Source: an uncultured Anaerolineae bacterium
Lineage (GTDB): Bacteria; Chloroflexota; Anaerolineae; Anaerolineales; Villigracilaceae
Assembly: GCA_903882765.1 (NCBI GenBank)
Contig: CAIRYE010000352.1
Location: forward strand, 1-12,240
Direction of reading: 5' to 3'
Length of the DNA stretch: 12,240 bases
Shown: piece after piece, positions 5,795-12,240 of the stretch
How positions within the stretch are numbered: position 1 is the first letter of the stretch
Layout of the letters: each line of letters opens with the position of its first letter
Position numbers and translations under genes: made by a program
Notes under the pieces: model-generated
What the model was told of the DNA's origin: nothing
Database searches by the model: none
Seen by the model: only the letters and a program-made list of their open reading frames with translations

Positions 5795-7342
5795 TTAGTC
5801 CGGCTTTCCACCAGCCATCCACAAACCGAGTTGTTCTTTTGATACTGTCTTTGATTCTACAACCGCAACAACCTCACCACGATACATTACCGCAATTCGG
5901 TCCGAAAGGGCTAAAATCTCGTCTAATTCGGCTGAAATGACCAATACTGCGACACCCCTGTCGCGCATCTTTACGATCTGGTTATGAATGTACTCGATAG
6001 AGCCTACATCTAAACCGCGGGTGGGTTGGCTGGCTATAACAAGATCTACCTGTCGGCTCAATTCGCGTGCAACAATAACCTTCTGCTGGTTACCGCCCGA
6101 TAATTTGCTGGCGGACACATACGGTGATGGGGTTCTAACGTCAAAATCCTCGATCAGTTTGCGGGCGTTTACGTCGATCGCTTTTTGTTGAAGCATGGCG
6201 TTTTGGCTGAATGGGAATTTGAAGTAATCGCAAAGGATCATATTATCCGCGACGGTATAGCCAAGGACTAATCCGTGCTTTTGTCGATCTTCGGGAATAT
6301 GCGCTAAACCAGTGTTGGTGATATGCCGTGGGGTGCTGTGGGTGACATCTTCACCTGAGAGGGTTACGGTTCCGCTTTCGATCTTTCGAAGTCCGGTCAA
6401 AGCTTCTGCTAGCTCTGTTTGACCATTACCTTGAACACCGGCAACGCCCAGGATCTCGCCAGCTTTTACCTCTAAGGATAGGTCTTTGATGGCAACTAGG
6501 TCGCGTTGATCGAGAACTCTTAGGTTTTTTACGGAGAGAACAACATCCGTTGGTTTGGCAGGTTCTTTATCCACTTTGAGGATAACTTCTCGGCCGACCA
6601 TCATGGTTGCCAGTTGGTGTTCATCAGATTCGGAAGGGATCGCGCTGCCTACCACTTTACCACCCCGCATAACGGTGATTCGATCGGCTATAGCAAGAAC
6701 CTCCCTTAGCTTGTGGGTGATGAAAATGATAGAAACCCCTTGCTTCTTGAGCTCTCGAATAATATTAAAGAGGTCATCTGCTTCTTGGGGGGTCAGTACC
6801 GCGGTGGGTTCATCCAAAATTAGAATTGAGGCATGGCGGTATAACGCCTTTACGATCTCAACTCTTTGTTGAACGCCAACGGGCAGATCCCCAACCAAGG
6901 AGGAGGGATCAATGTTGAAGCCGTATTTATCTGATAGGGCTTGAACCAAGCGGGATACTTCTTCTCTGTCTAGCTTGGCAAGAGGGGCTTCGGTTGGGTT
7001 CTTTCGATGATCGGTTTCGGAACCTAACATGATGTTTTCGGTGACGGAGAAAACCGGTATAAGCATAAAATGTTGGTGAACCATACCAATGCCATGAACA
7101 ATGGCATCTTTTGGAGAATGAAGCGATATGGGTTGCCCATTAACGATGACTTCACCGCCATCAGCTTTATACAAGCCGTAAAGAATATTCATCAGGGTCG
7201 ATTTTCCGGCCCCGTTTTCACCGAGCAAGGCATGAACTTCACCCTCGCGCAGGTTAAAATTTACATTGTCATTTGCTAATACGCCAGGGAATTGTTTGGT
7301 AATTCCCTTGGCTTCCAAGACGATCTTAGTGTTATCTGCCAT
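5795..7342 (-). CDS. Tandem ABC ATPase of a BMP-family nucleoside importer
   Basis: Cytoplasmic energizing subunit with two fused nucleotide-binding domains in 515 residues, the usual size for this family (NupA/YufO-like, also RbsA-like). Domain 1 has a full Walker A GENGAGKS (41-48), Walker B ILILDEP (about 173-179) and His210, but a degenerate signature LPVGVQQR (153-160). Domain 2 has a degenerate Walker A GVQGNGQT (302-309, no Lys), Walker B ending ASQPT and no switch His, but an intact signature LSGGNQQK (414-421). One complete composite ATP site and one degenerate one are therefore predicted, which is normal for the family and not decay. An in-frame ATG at 7402 would add 20 residues inside the upstream permease; I chose 7342 because AGGACGGG sits just before it, only ten bases separate it from the permease stop, and homologous proteins start at this point. 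Confidence 0.92.
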   Translation of the reverse strand: MADNTKIVLEAKGITKQFPGVLANDNVNFNLREGEVHALLGENGAGKSTLMNILYGLYKADGGEVIVNGQPISLHSPKDAIVHGIGMVHQHFMLIPVFSVTENIMLGSETDHRKNPTEAPLAKLDREEVSRLVQALSDKYGFNIDPSSLVGDLPVGVQQRVEIVKALYRHASILILDEPTAVLTPQEADDLFNIIRELKKQGVSIIFITHKLREVLAIADRITVMRGGKVVGSAIPSESDEHQLATMMVGREVILKVDKEPAKPTDVVLSVKNLRVLDQRDLVAIKDLSLEVKAGEILGVAGVQGNGQTELAEALTGLRKIESGTVTLSGEDVTHSTPRHITNTGLAHIPEDRQKHGLVLGYTVADNMILCDYFKFPFSQNAMLQQKAIDVNARKLIEDFDVRTPSPYVSASKLSGGNQQKVIVARELSRQVDLVIASQPTRGLDVGSIEYIHNQIVKMRDRGVAVLVISAELDEILALSDRIAVMYRGEVVAVVESKTVSKEQLGLWMAGGKPD

Positions 7343-7352
7343 TTTTCCCGTC

Positions 7353-8474
7353 CTATTTTTCGTAAGGTTGACCATCGGCCGCTGGGGCGGAGGTCTTACC
7401 AATGATGCCGGTAAGGATGATCATGGTTAGAATGTAAGGAATTTGGCCAACAGCGTACGAATTCTGGAAGAATGACCATTCCGGTGGAATTGATGTTCGG
7501 AAGAACTGCAGGTTGATCTGCAAAGCTTGCGACGCGCCAAAAACCAGAGACGCGGCCCAAGCGCCAATCGGAGTCCAGTTACCGAAGATCATAGCGGCAA
7601 GAGAAATAAAACCCCGGCCATTGGTCATAAGCGGCTCAAAGGAGGGAACAGATTCCAAGGTGAAATAGGCGCCAGCAAGACCAGCGAAAAAACCACCAAT
7701 GACAACGTTGAGGTACCGGGTTCGGATCACATTGATACCTACCGTATCAGCTGCTTTTGGATGTTCGCCAACCGCTCGCATTCGAAGACCCCAGCGGGTA
7801 TTGAAAATGACGTAATTGGCAACAAAAACAAAGATAACTGCAAAAATGGCGATCGGTTTTTGTTCAAACACCTTGCCGAAGGCGTTGGCTGTAACATAAC
7901 AACCCTCTGTTCCGCCAGTAAGGCTGCAGATCCATTCGATACCTTGTTTTACTGGAATTACGATGACGGGTAATACACCAGGGGCGTGAGGAACATTCCC
8001 TTGGAAGATACTGTTTTTGTCAAAGAAAAGCTGTCGGTTTAAAAAGCCGGTGATACCAACCGCGAGAATGTTGATGACAGTACCGCCGATGATCTGATCT
8101 ACCTTATAGGTGATGGATAGGGCTGCATGCAATAAGGCGAATAGCCCGCCGGTGAGAATGGCAATGAGCACACCTACCAACAAACTTGGCATTGCTCCAA
8201 AGCCAAAAATGGTGTTCATATAGATCGAACCAAGCCAACCAAAGAAGGCGGATGCCAGCATCATGCCTTCAATACCAATGTTGACAACGCCGGAACGTTC
8301 GCAGAACACACCGGATAAGGCACCGAGGGTTAGCGGGGTAGCGACCGCGATCGTTGTTGCCATCATACTGCCGACAATGAGGATCCACGGCTCTGATGTA
8401 TAGCCTACCAAAACTACCGTGCCGAATAGAATTGCGATAATGAAAGCAATAAAGCTAAATCTTTTCCAGTCCAT
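7353..8474 (-). CDS. BMP-type nucleoside ABC transporter permease, second subunit
   Basis: Inner-membrane permease of the BPD_transp_2 (branched-chain/ribose/nucleoside) type, 373 residues with about eight to ten hydrophobic segments. Family landmarks are ERSGVVNIGIEGMML at 59-73, the VDQIIGGTVINILAVGITGF segment near 125-144 and the cytoplasmic RMRAVGEHPKAADTVGINV at 231-249. It should pair with the preceding permease to form the channel. The first available ATG (8492) overlaps the upstream gene by 13 bases, but GGGGAGG nine bases before the ATG at 8474 marks that as the start, five bases after the upstream stop. The loop at about 148-205, between membrane segments, is long and holds Cys183 and Cys192. 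The ATPase gene follows after ten bases. Confidence 0.92.
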   Translation of the reverse strand: MDWKRFSFIAFIIAILFGTVVLVGYTSEPWILIVGSMMATTIAVATPLTLGALSGVFCERSGVVNIGIEGMMLASAFFGWLGSIYMNTIFGFGAMPSLLVGVLIAILTGGLFALLHAALSITYKVDQIIGGTVINILAVGITGFLNRQLFFDKNSIFQGNVPHAPGVLPVIVIPVKQGIEWICSLTGGTEGCYVTANAFGKVFEQKPIAIFAVIFVFVANYVIFNTRWGLRMRAVGEHPKAADTVGINVIRTRYLNVVIGGFFAGLAGAYFTLESVPSFEPLMTNGRGFISLAAMIFGNWTPIGAWAASLVFGASQALQINLQFFRTSIPPEWSFFQNSYAVGQIPYILTMIILTGIIGKTSAPAADGQPYEK

Positions 8475-8479
8475 AAGGT

Positions 8480-9604
8480 TTAACCTCCCCATCCACGGGT
8501 GAGAACTACCTTTTCACCACTTTGTTTAATACGGTAAATGTAGCGCACGATCGAATCAGCTGCGACGAACAATAAGATGAGCGCTTGAATAACAGAGATA
8601 ATATCCACAGGAATTTGAGTTAGGAACTGCATACGAGTGGCTCCATTGCGCATGGCGGCGAATAAAATAGCCGCAAGCACAACACCAACCGGATGATTTT
8701 TTCCTAACAAGGCGATGGCGATGGCATCAAAACCATAACCTGATGAAAAACCTAATTCGTGTCGATAATTTAAGCCGGTAACCTCAATGGAGCCAGCCAA
8801 ACCTGCCAACATACCTGAAAGACCCATTGTGAGTGTCATGATCTTTTTGACGTTGATACCAGCGTATTTGGCGGCATCAGGGTTTGCGCCAACGGTGCGA
8901 ATTTCAAATCCAAGAGTGGTCTTCCATAACAGCCACCAAACGATGAACGCTGCCAACAACGCTAAACCAAACCCCCAATGGATGCGCAACCCTGAAAAGA
9001 TGGGAGCGATCCTCGCTCCTTCAGCGATCAGAGGTGTACGCGCGATCACGTTCAATGGGTTATGGTCTTTCATTGGGCCGTTCATTAAGAAGCTGACGAC
9101 ATTCAAAGCAATGTAGTTCATCATGATGGTATTGATCACTTCGTGAGCGCCGGTATAGGCTTTTAATGCGCCAGGTATAGCCCCCCAAATGAAACCCACT
9201 AACGCGCCTGCCCCAAGGGCAAGGGTTAGATGAATGTACATAGGAGGTTCGTAGCCGAGCCATAGGGGCAAGCCGTAACCAACTAAGGCTGATGTGGTTG
9301 CGCCTAAAGCTAACTGGCCTTCGCCGCCGATGTTGAACAAACCACCTTTGAAAGCCAAAGCAACAGCAAGGCCAGCAAAGATATAGGGGGTTGCCCAGAC
9401 ACCAGTTTCACTGATGGCCTTTACCGAGCCAAACGCGCCTTGGAAAAGACCCGCGTATGCCGCAAAAGGATCACCACCTACTACTGCGATGACGAGGCCG
9501 CCAACGATGACCGCGGTAATAATTGCCAGTGTTGGCACTAATATCGCGTCTTTTACCGCTTTTAATGCGGATTTCCATCTTTCATTATTCTCTGAATTCG
9601 ACAT
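8480..9604 (-). CDS. BMP-type nucleoside ABC transporter permease, first subunit
   Basis: Inner-membrane permease of the same superfamily as the next gene, 374 residues, probably eight to ten membrane helices. Recognisable blocks are FKGGLFNIGGEGQLALGA at 85-102, TGAHEVINTIMMNYIALNVV at 151-170 and the cytoplasmic ATPase-contact region RTVGANPDAAKYAGINV at 236-252. A charged, cytoplasmic N-terminus of about 20 residues precedes the first helix. The ATG at 9604 has AAGGA eight bases upstream. It lies downstream of the binding-protein gene behind an attenuator-like hairpin and is coupled to the second permease, whose ribosome binding site is inside this gene's last codons. The order lipoprotein-permease-permease-ATPase differs from the lipoprotein-ATPase-permease-permease order common in Firmicutes, but the parts are the same. 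Confidence 0.92.
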   Translation of the reverse strand: MSNSENNERWKSALKAVKDAILVPTLAIITAVIVGGLVIAVVGGDPFAAYAGLFQGAFGSVKAISETGVWATPYIFAGLAVALAFKGGLFNIGGEGQLALGATTSALVGYGLPLWLGYEPPMYIHLTLALGAGALVGFIWGAIPGALKAYTGAHEVINTIMMNYIALNVVSFLMNGPMKDHNPLNVIARTPLIAEGARIAPIFSGLRIHWGFGLALLAAFIVWWLLWKTTLGFEIRTVGANPDAAKYAGINVKKIMTLTMGLSGMLAGLAGSIEVTGLNYRHELGFSSGYGFDAIAIALLGKNHPVGVVLAAILFAAMRNGATRMQFLTQIPVDIISVIQALILLFVAADSIVRYIYRIKQSGEKVVLTRGWGG

Positions 9605-9662
9605 TGAGATAGTCCTTCCAAAACGGTTAGAGGATGTCCTTGAATTCTTTCATTATAAAACA

Positions 9663-9694
9663 GAAAAGGGAAAGAGTTTCCTCTTTCCCTTTTC
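9663..9694 (-). terminator. Attenuator-like hairpin between bmpA and the permease genes
   Basis: A perfect 14-bp stem (9663-9676 with 9681-9694) closed by a GAAA tetraloop in the minus-strand transcript. It is followed by a U-rich but interrupted tail (UGUUUUAUAA). This looks like a partial terminator that lets some transcription continue, giving more binding protein than permease, as in many ABC operons. A TATAAT at 9657-9652 just after it has no convincing -35; a weak internal promoter is possible. Confidence 0.8.
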
Positions 9695-9714
9695 GAATCT
9701 ACCTAAAAAAAAGC

Positions 9715-10746
9715 TTAGGGTTTTACTGGAGCGACATTGGTCTTGATGGAACCATCTAATAGACCCTTGGCGATCTCTTCCATTTTGGCCTTGACTTCGG
9801 CAGGAACCTTGCTGTCAAGATCGTGGAAAGGAGCGTAACCAGCGGAACCAAAATTGTTACCAGAAGTCATGGTGCCTTCTTTGGCAGCCTTCACAAGATC
9901 GAAGACGCCTGGGGTGATGAGTTTCATGGCGCTGGAGAGCAACATCTTCTGAGCTTCGGGGATGGTGTAGTATTGGTCAGTATCGACGCCGATAGCATAG
10001 ATGCCCTTCTGGGCAGCAGCAATAACAGCACCGTTACCGGTCTTACCACCACCAGCGAAGATCACATCGACGCCCTTGTCAACCATGGAGTTGGCAGTGG
10101 TGGCGCCCCATTCGGGGTCAACGAAGGTCTTATCGAAACCAACATCGTTGTGGTACACAATGTTAACTTCGAGGGCGGGATCGATATAAGCGATACCAGC
10201 GCGGTAGCCTTCACCGAATCTCCAGACGGGAGGAACGGCATCGGTAGCGAAAACGCCACCAATTTTCTTGGAAGCGGACATCTGGGCAGCGAGTGCGCCG
10301 ACGAGGAAACCAGCCTGATCTTCAGGGAAGTTGAGGCCAGCTTGGTTGGGGGCGGCAGCTTCGAGGAACTGATCGACACCAATGAAGGAGGTTTCGGGGT
10401 AGGCAGCAGCGGCCTTGGAGGTGGCTTCACCGAGAGCGAAACCGACGGTTACAACTACATCGTAGCCAGCGTCACCAAAGGTGGCAATGTTCTTGTCATA
10501 GTCTTTGGCATCGGTAGTTTCAATGTACTGAACGGTAGCTGCGAGGTCTTTTTCGGCTAACTTAACGCCTTCCCAAGCGGACTGGTTGAAGGATTTGTCG
10601 TCGATCTTTCCAACGTCGGTGACTAAACCTACGCAGAATACTTCTTCGCTTTTGCAATCAGCGGCTTTTTCTGCGGGGGCGCCGCAAGCTGCGAGCAGCA
10701 TGCTGACGACGAGCAAAATGGCAAACAAGGTATATTGCTTTTTCAT
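9715..10746 (-). CDS. bmpA: BMP-family substrate-binding lipoprotein (purine nucleoside type)
   Basis: Membrane-anchored binding protein of the importer encoded by the next three genes. The 343-residue precursor has a signal peptide with lipobox LLAAC and Cys21 as lipidation site. Hallmarks of the BMP/PnrA family are VTDVGKIDDKSFNQSAWEG at 42-60, the GFALGEA segment near 102, the GVFATD segment near 164-169, AGGGKTGNGA at 231-240 and GVDTDQ at 253-258, the last containing the aspartate that in PnrA proteins contacts the nucleoside ribose. Purine nucleosides such as inosine or guanosine are the likely ligands, by family. Cys31 and Cys38 near the mature N-terminus could form a disulfide. GAGGAGA precedes the ATG by four bases, and a strong promoter lies 50 bases upstream. 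Codon choice looks stricter than in neighbouring genes, consistent with high expression. Confidence 0.95.
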   Translation of the reverse strand: MKKQYTLFAILLVVSMLLAACGAPAEKAADCKSEEVFCVGLVTDVGKIDDKSFNQSAWEGVKLAEKDLAATVQYIETTDAKDYDKNIATFGDAGYDVVVTVGFALGEATSKAAAAYPETSFIGVDQFLEAAAPNQAGLNFPEDQAGFLVGALAAQMSASKKIGGVFATDAVPPVWRFGEGYRAGIAYIDPALEVNIVYHNDVGFDKTFVDPEWGATTANSMVDKGVDVIFAGGGKTGNGAVIAAAQKGIYAIGVDTDQYYTIPEAQKMLLSSAMKLITPGVFDLVKAAKEGTMTSGNNFGSAGYAPFHDLDSKVPAEVKAKMEEIAKGLLDGSIKTNVAPVKP

Positions 10747-10803
10747 ATCTTCTCCTCAATGAATGGATAATTTTCGCGATCTATTCGCGTTAATACTATA
10801 GAA

Positions 10804-10832
10804 AGTATACCCCGTCTTTTTTAAATCTTCAA
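10804..10832 (-). promoter_or_regulatory. Sigma-70-type promoter of the bmpA operon
   Basis: Minus strand: -35 TTGAAG at 10832-10827, a 17-base spacer and -10 TATACT at 10809-10804. The predicted +1 is the A opposite 10797, leaving a leader of about 50 bases with a GAGGAGA ribosome binding site at 10757-10751. Two TTCGCG repeats spaced 11 bases apart lie in this leader. The -35 begins five bases after the trmD stop codon. Confidence 0.8.
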
Positions 10833-10837
10833 GAATA

Positions 10838-11590
10838 TTAACTTTTATTAGGGCTTTTCTTGAGTAAATCAATCAGAAAAGCCCTCGGTTTTTTAGATAA
10901 TTCCTCGGGGTTGAATTTTAAAATCATATCTGGGCGTTTTTTATTGGTTCGCTCGATGGCCTGCATACTTCGCCAATCTTCGATCTTCTGATGATCGCCC
11001 GATAACAGTACATCAGGAACTCTCCATCCCCGATATTCCACTGGGCGTGTATAGTGCGGGTACTCTAGCAGCCCCGACGAATGCGAGTCATCGATTGCGC
11101 CGGTGGGATCACCCAATACGCCGGGAAGAAGGCGAGTGATGGCATCCATGACAAGTAGTGCGGGCAATTCGCCACCTGTTAGCACAAAATCACCGATCGA
11201 TACCTCGTGGGTTACCAGATGTTCCCTAATGCGCTCATCATATCCTTCGTAGCGCCCGCAGATAATGGCTACCTGAGGTTCTTCGGCTAATGTATGTGCC
11301 AATTCTTGGTCGAACACTTTGCCTTGTGGGGTCATTAGTAAAACAGGGCATTGGGGCGGGGTGCCGGTAACGCTTTCAACGGCATCGAAGATCGGCTCAG
11401 GTTTCATCACCATGCCGCCGCCACCGCCGTAGGGTGTATCATCAGTAGTGTGGTGGCTATCGTTGGTGTAGTCCCGAATATTATGTAAGTTGAATTCAAC
11501 CAATCCCTTTTTGGCCGCTTTGTCTAGAATACTGGCACTGAGATAGGGTGAAAAAATTTCTGGTAGGATTGTAAATATCTCAAATTTCAT
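10838..11590 (-). CDS. trmD: tRNA (guanine(37)-N1)-methyltransferase
   Basis: SAM-dependent SPOUT enzyme that methylates N1 of G37 next to the anticodon, preventing +1 frameshifting; works as a cytoplasmic dimer. The 250-residue protein is full length. Visible motifs are PYGGGGGMVMKPEP (53-66), CGRYEGYDERI (111-121), the trefoil-knot SAM segment EVSIGDFVLTGGELP (129-143) and GLLEYPHYTRP (173-183). Asp168 and Arg153 align with the catalytic Asp169 and Arg154 of E. coli TrmD. The ATG has no well-placed ribosome binding site: the nearest AGGA is 12 bases away, and a -10-like hexamer ends six bases upstream, so a leaderless message is possible. It is not flanked by rpsP, rimM or rplS, its usual partners, but by a divergent TPR gene and the bmpA operon. 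A 10-bp inverted repeat overlaps its last codons. Confidence 0.96.
   Translation of the reverse strand: MKFEIFTILPEIFSPYLSASILDKAAKKGLVEFNLHNIRDYTNDSHHTTDDTPYGGGGGMVMKPEPIFDAVESVTGTPPQCPVLLMTPQGKVFDQELAHTLAEEPQVAIICGRYEGYDERIREHLVTHEVSIGDFVLTGGELPALLVMDAITRLLPGVLGDPTGAIDDSHSSGLLEYPHYTRPVEYRGWRVPDVLLSGDHQKIEDWRSMQAIERTNKKRPDMILKFNPEELSKKPRAFLIDLLKKSPNKS
10850..10885. repeat. 10-bp inverted repeat inside the 3' end of trmD
   Basis: AGGGCTTTTC at 10850-10859 is the exact reverse complement of 10876-10885, separated by 16 bases. On the plus strand it is followed by CGGTTTTTT, resembling a terminator for transcription antisense to trmD. In the trmD direction it is followed by AAUAAAAG, a poor U-tract. 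It lies within coding sequence, so it must also satisfy the reading frame. Confidence 0.55.
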
Positions 11591-11596
11591 AATTTG

Positions 11597-11602
11597 ATTT
11601 TA
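11597..11602 (-). promoter_or_regulatory. Candidate -10 of a leaderless trmD transcript
   Basis: Minus strand TAAAAT at 11602-11597 ends exactly six bases before the ATG at 11590. There is no TTG-type -35 at 15-19 bases and no TG extension, so this rests mainly on spacing and on the absence of a properly placed Shine-Dalgarno. trmD needs a promoter in the 83-base divergent gap, and this is the best placed hexamer seen. Confidence 0.35.
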
Positions 11603-11635
11603 TCCTAAGCGACAAAAAAACAGCTATCCGAGTTC

Positions 11636-11665
11636 TTGACGGGTATTTTAATAGAATGGTAAGAT
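11636..11665 (+). promoter_or_regulatory. Promoter of the TPR-protein gene
   Basis: TTGACG at 11636-11641, an 18-base spacer and TAAGAT at 11660-11665, the latter preceded by TGG to make an extended -10. Transcription would start around 11672-11674, at or within two bases of the first possible ATG. Both elements are good, making this one of the stronger promoters in the window. Confidence 0.7.
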
Positions 11666-11673
11666 GAAGGTCT

Positions 11674-12240
11674 ATGTATCTAAAAGGTAGTAAGTGGAGT
11701 ATGAACAAGCGGCGCAGGCCATTCAACTACTTCAAAATTTTCTTTTTATTGTCCTTGATTGGTTTTGGGGTTTACTTCAGCCTATATATCAGCCCGTCCG
11801 TTCAGCAAAGTTTTTTACCCACCCCCACCCCCACCAAACCACCTGAAACGTACATTGCTGAAGCGGAGCAGGCTTTTAACGAAGGAAAACTGCTGCAGGC
11901 GATCGAATTATATAAGGAAGCTAACGCCATGAATCCGAGTGATCCTTCCATATATACCGCGTTAGCTCGGACGCAGGTTTGGGCTGGAAAATACCCTGAA
12001 GCCCAAGCTGATGCTGAGAATGCGTTGTTGCTCAATCCAGATAATTCCACCGCCCACGCAGTACGCGGTTGGGCTCTTTCAGCACAAAAGGATTACCTAG
12101 CTGCGGAGACATCACTAAAGCGAGCCTTAGAGTTGGATCCTAACAACGCCCTAGCCCATGCTTATTACTCTGAGTTTTTAACCGACCAATACCTTGAAGG
12201 GTTGGGCGGCTTGGATATCATCGATAAGATGAGTGAAGAA
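11674..12240 (+). CDS. Membrane-anchored TPR-repeat protein, 3' end cut by window edge
   Basis: An open frame of 189 codons running off the window without a stop. A basic N-terminus (NKRRR at 11-15) precedes one membrane helix at about residues 19-39, so the bulk lies outside the cytoplasm. A Pro/Thr linker (LPTPTPTKPPE, 48-58) leads into tetratricopeptide repeats at about 59-92, 93-126 and 127-160, with a fourth beginning; the repeats show the expected pattern (AFNEGKLLQAIELYKEANAMNPSD, ALSAQKDYLAAETSLKRALELDPNN). TPR domains bind other proteins; the partner and any further C-terminal domain are outside view. The start is uncertain: ATG 11674 is almost at the predicted transcription start with AAGG only three bases before it, while ATG 11701, with GGAG very close, would give a more typical short basic N-terminus. 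Divergent from trmD. Confidence 0.8.
   Translation, partial: MYLKGSKWSMNKRRRPFNYFKIFFLLSLIGFGVYFSLYISPSVQQSFLPTPTPTKPPETYIAEAEQAFNEGKLLQAIELYKEANAMNPSDPSIYTALARTQVWAGKYPEAQADAENALLLNPDNSTAHAVRGWALSAQKDYLAAETSLKRALELDPNNALAHAYYSEFLTDQYLEGLGGLDIIDKMSEE

Noticed and set aside
5795..7342. Missing Lys in the second Walker A and missing Glu in the second Walker B as signs of a decayed gene
   Set aside because: This asymmetric degeneration is normal for tandem ATPases of the BMP and RbsA families; the frame is intact and full length.
7343..7402. Longer ATPase start at 7402 adding 20 residues
   Set aside because: The extra residues overlap the upstream permease and are Pro/Arg-rich without homologous character; a good ribosome binding site precedes the ATG at 7342.
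7527..7973. 148-codon open frame on the plus strand
   Set aside because: Antisense to the second permease gene, with no promoter, no ribosome binding site and no recognisable protein features.
8475..8492. Longer start of the second permease at 8492
   Set aside because: It would overlap the upstream gene by 13 bases, whereas GGGGAGG is correctly spaced for the ATG at 8474.
9823..10560. 245-codon open frame on the plus strand
   Set aside because: It lies entirely antisense to bmpA, whose protein has all family motifs. The translation is low-complexity Gly/Ser/Val-rich and has no recognisable domain; it arises from biased codon use in bmpA.
11802..12050. 82-codon minus-strand open frame near the right edge
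   Set aside because: Antisense to the TPR gene, whose repeats are clear; no independent support.

Overview
The window looks like a stretch of chromosome from a bacterium of the Chloroflexota, most likely class Anaerolineae. This is an inference. It rests on two surface proteins with Pro/Thr-rich linkers (a lipoprotein with an NBR1-type Ig-like domain and a membrane-anchored TPR protein), on an all-bacterial gene set and on moderate base composition. No rRNA or other marker is present, so the placement is tentative. I found no mobile element, phage gene, CRISPR array or tRNA.

Layout, left to right. (1) 1-1166, + strand: the end of a tungstate-type ABC importer, with a permease cut by the window edge overlapping its ATPase by four bases. 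(2) 1168-1536, - strand: a small DUF1232 membrane protein, convergent with the ATPase and one base away. (3) 1562-4105, - strand: a methionine unit. A consensus-like promoter and a SAM-I riboswitch with a complete terminator/antiterminator precede metY (O-acetylhomoserine sulfhydrylase), followed by metA (homoserine O-acyltransferase). MetA carries Glu111, the residue linked to acetyl-CoA use, which fits MetY using O-acetylhomoserine. (4) 4177-4656, + strand: a YacP-like NYN-domain nuclease, ending in an 18-bp bidirectional terminator. (5) 4724-5677, - strand: the NBR1-Ig lipoprotein. (6) 5733-10832, - strand: a nucleoside-type BMP ABC importer in the order lipoprotein, permease, permease, tandem ATPase. 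It has a good promoter, an attenuator-like hairpin after the binding-protein gene and a strong final terminator. (7) 10838-11590, - strand: trmD, standing apart from the usual rpsP/rimM/rplS neighbours. (8) 11674 to the window end, + strand: a TPR protein truncated by the edge.

The gene content is mostly housekeeping and transport, and I do not see an undescribed multi-gene system. The most useful non-obvious signals are regulatory. Three genes (DUF1232, NYN, trmD) lack a well-placed Shine-Dalgarno and have a -10-like TAnnnT hexamer ending exactly six bases before the ATG, the spacing expected if transcription starts on the A of the start codon (leaderless mRNA). The other genes mostly have clear ribosome binding sites. 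The riboswitch, the intercistronic hairpins and the bmpA promoter region with spaced repeats are the other points worth checking.
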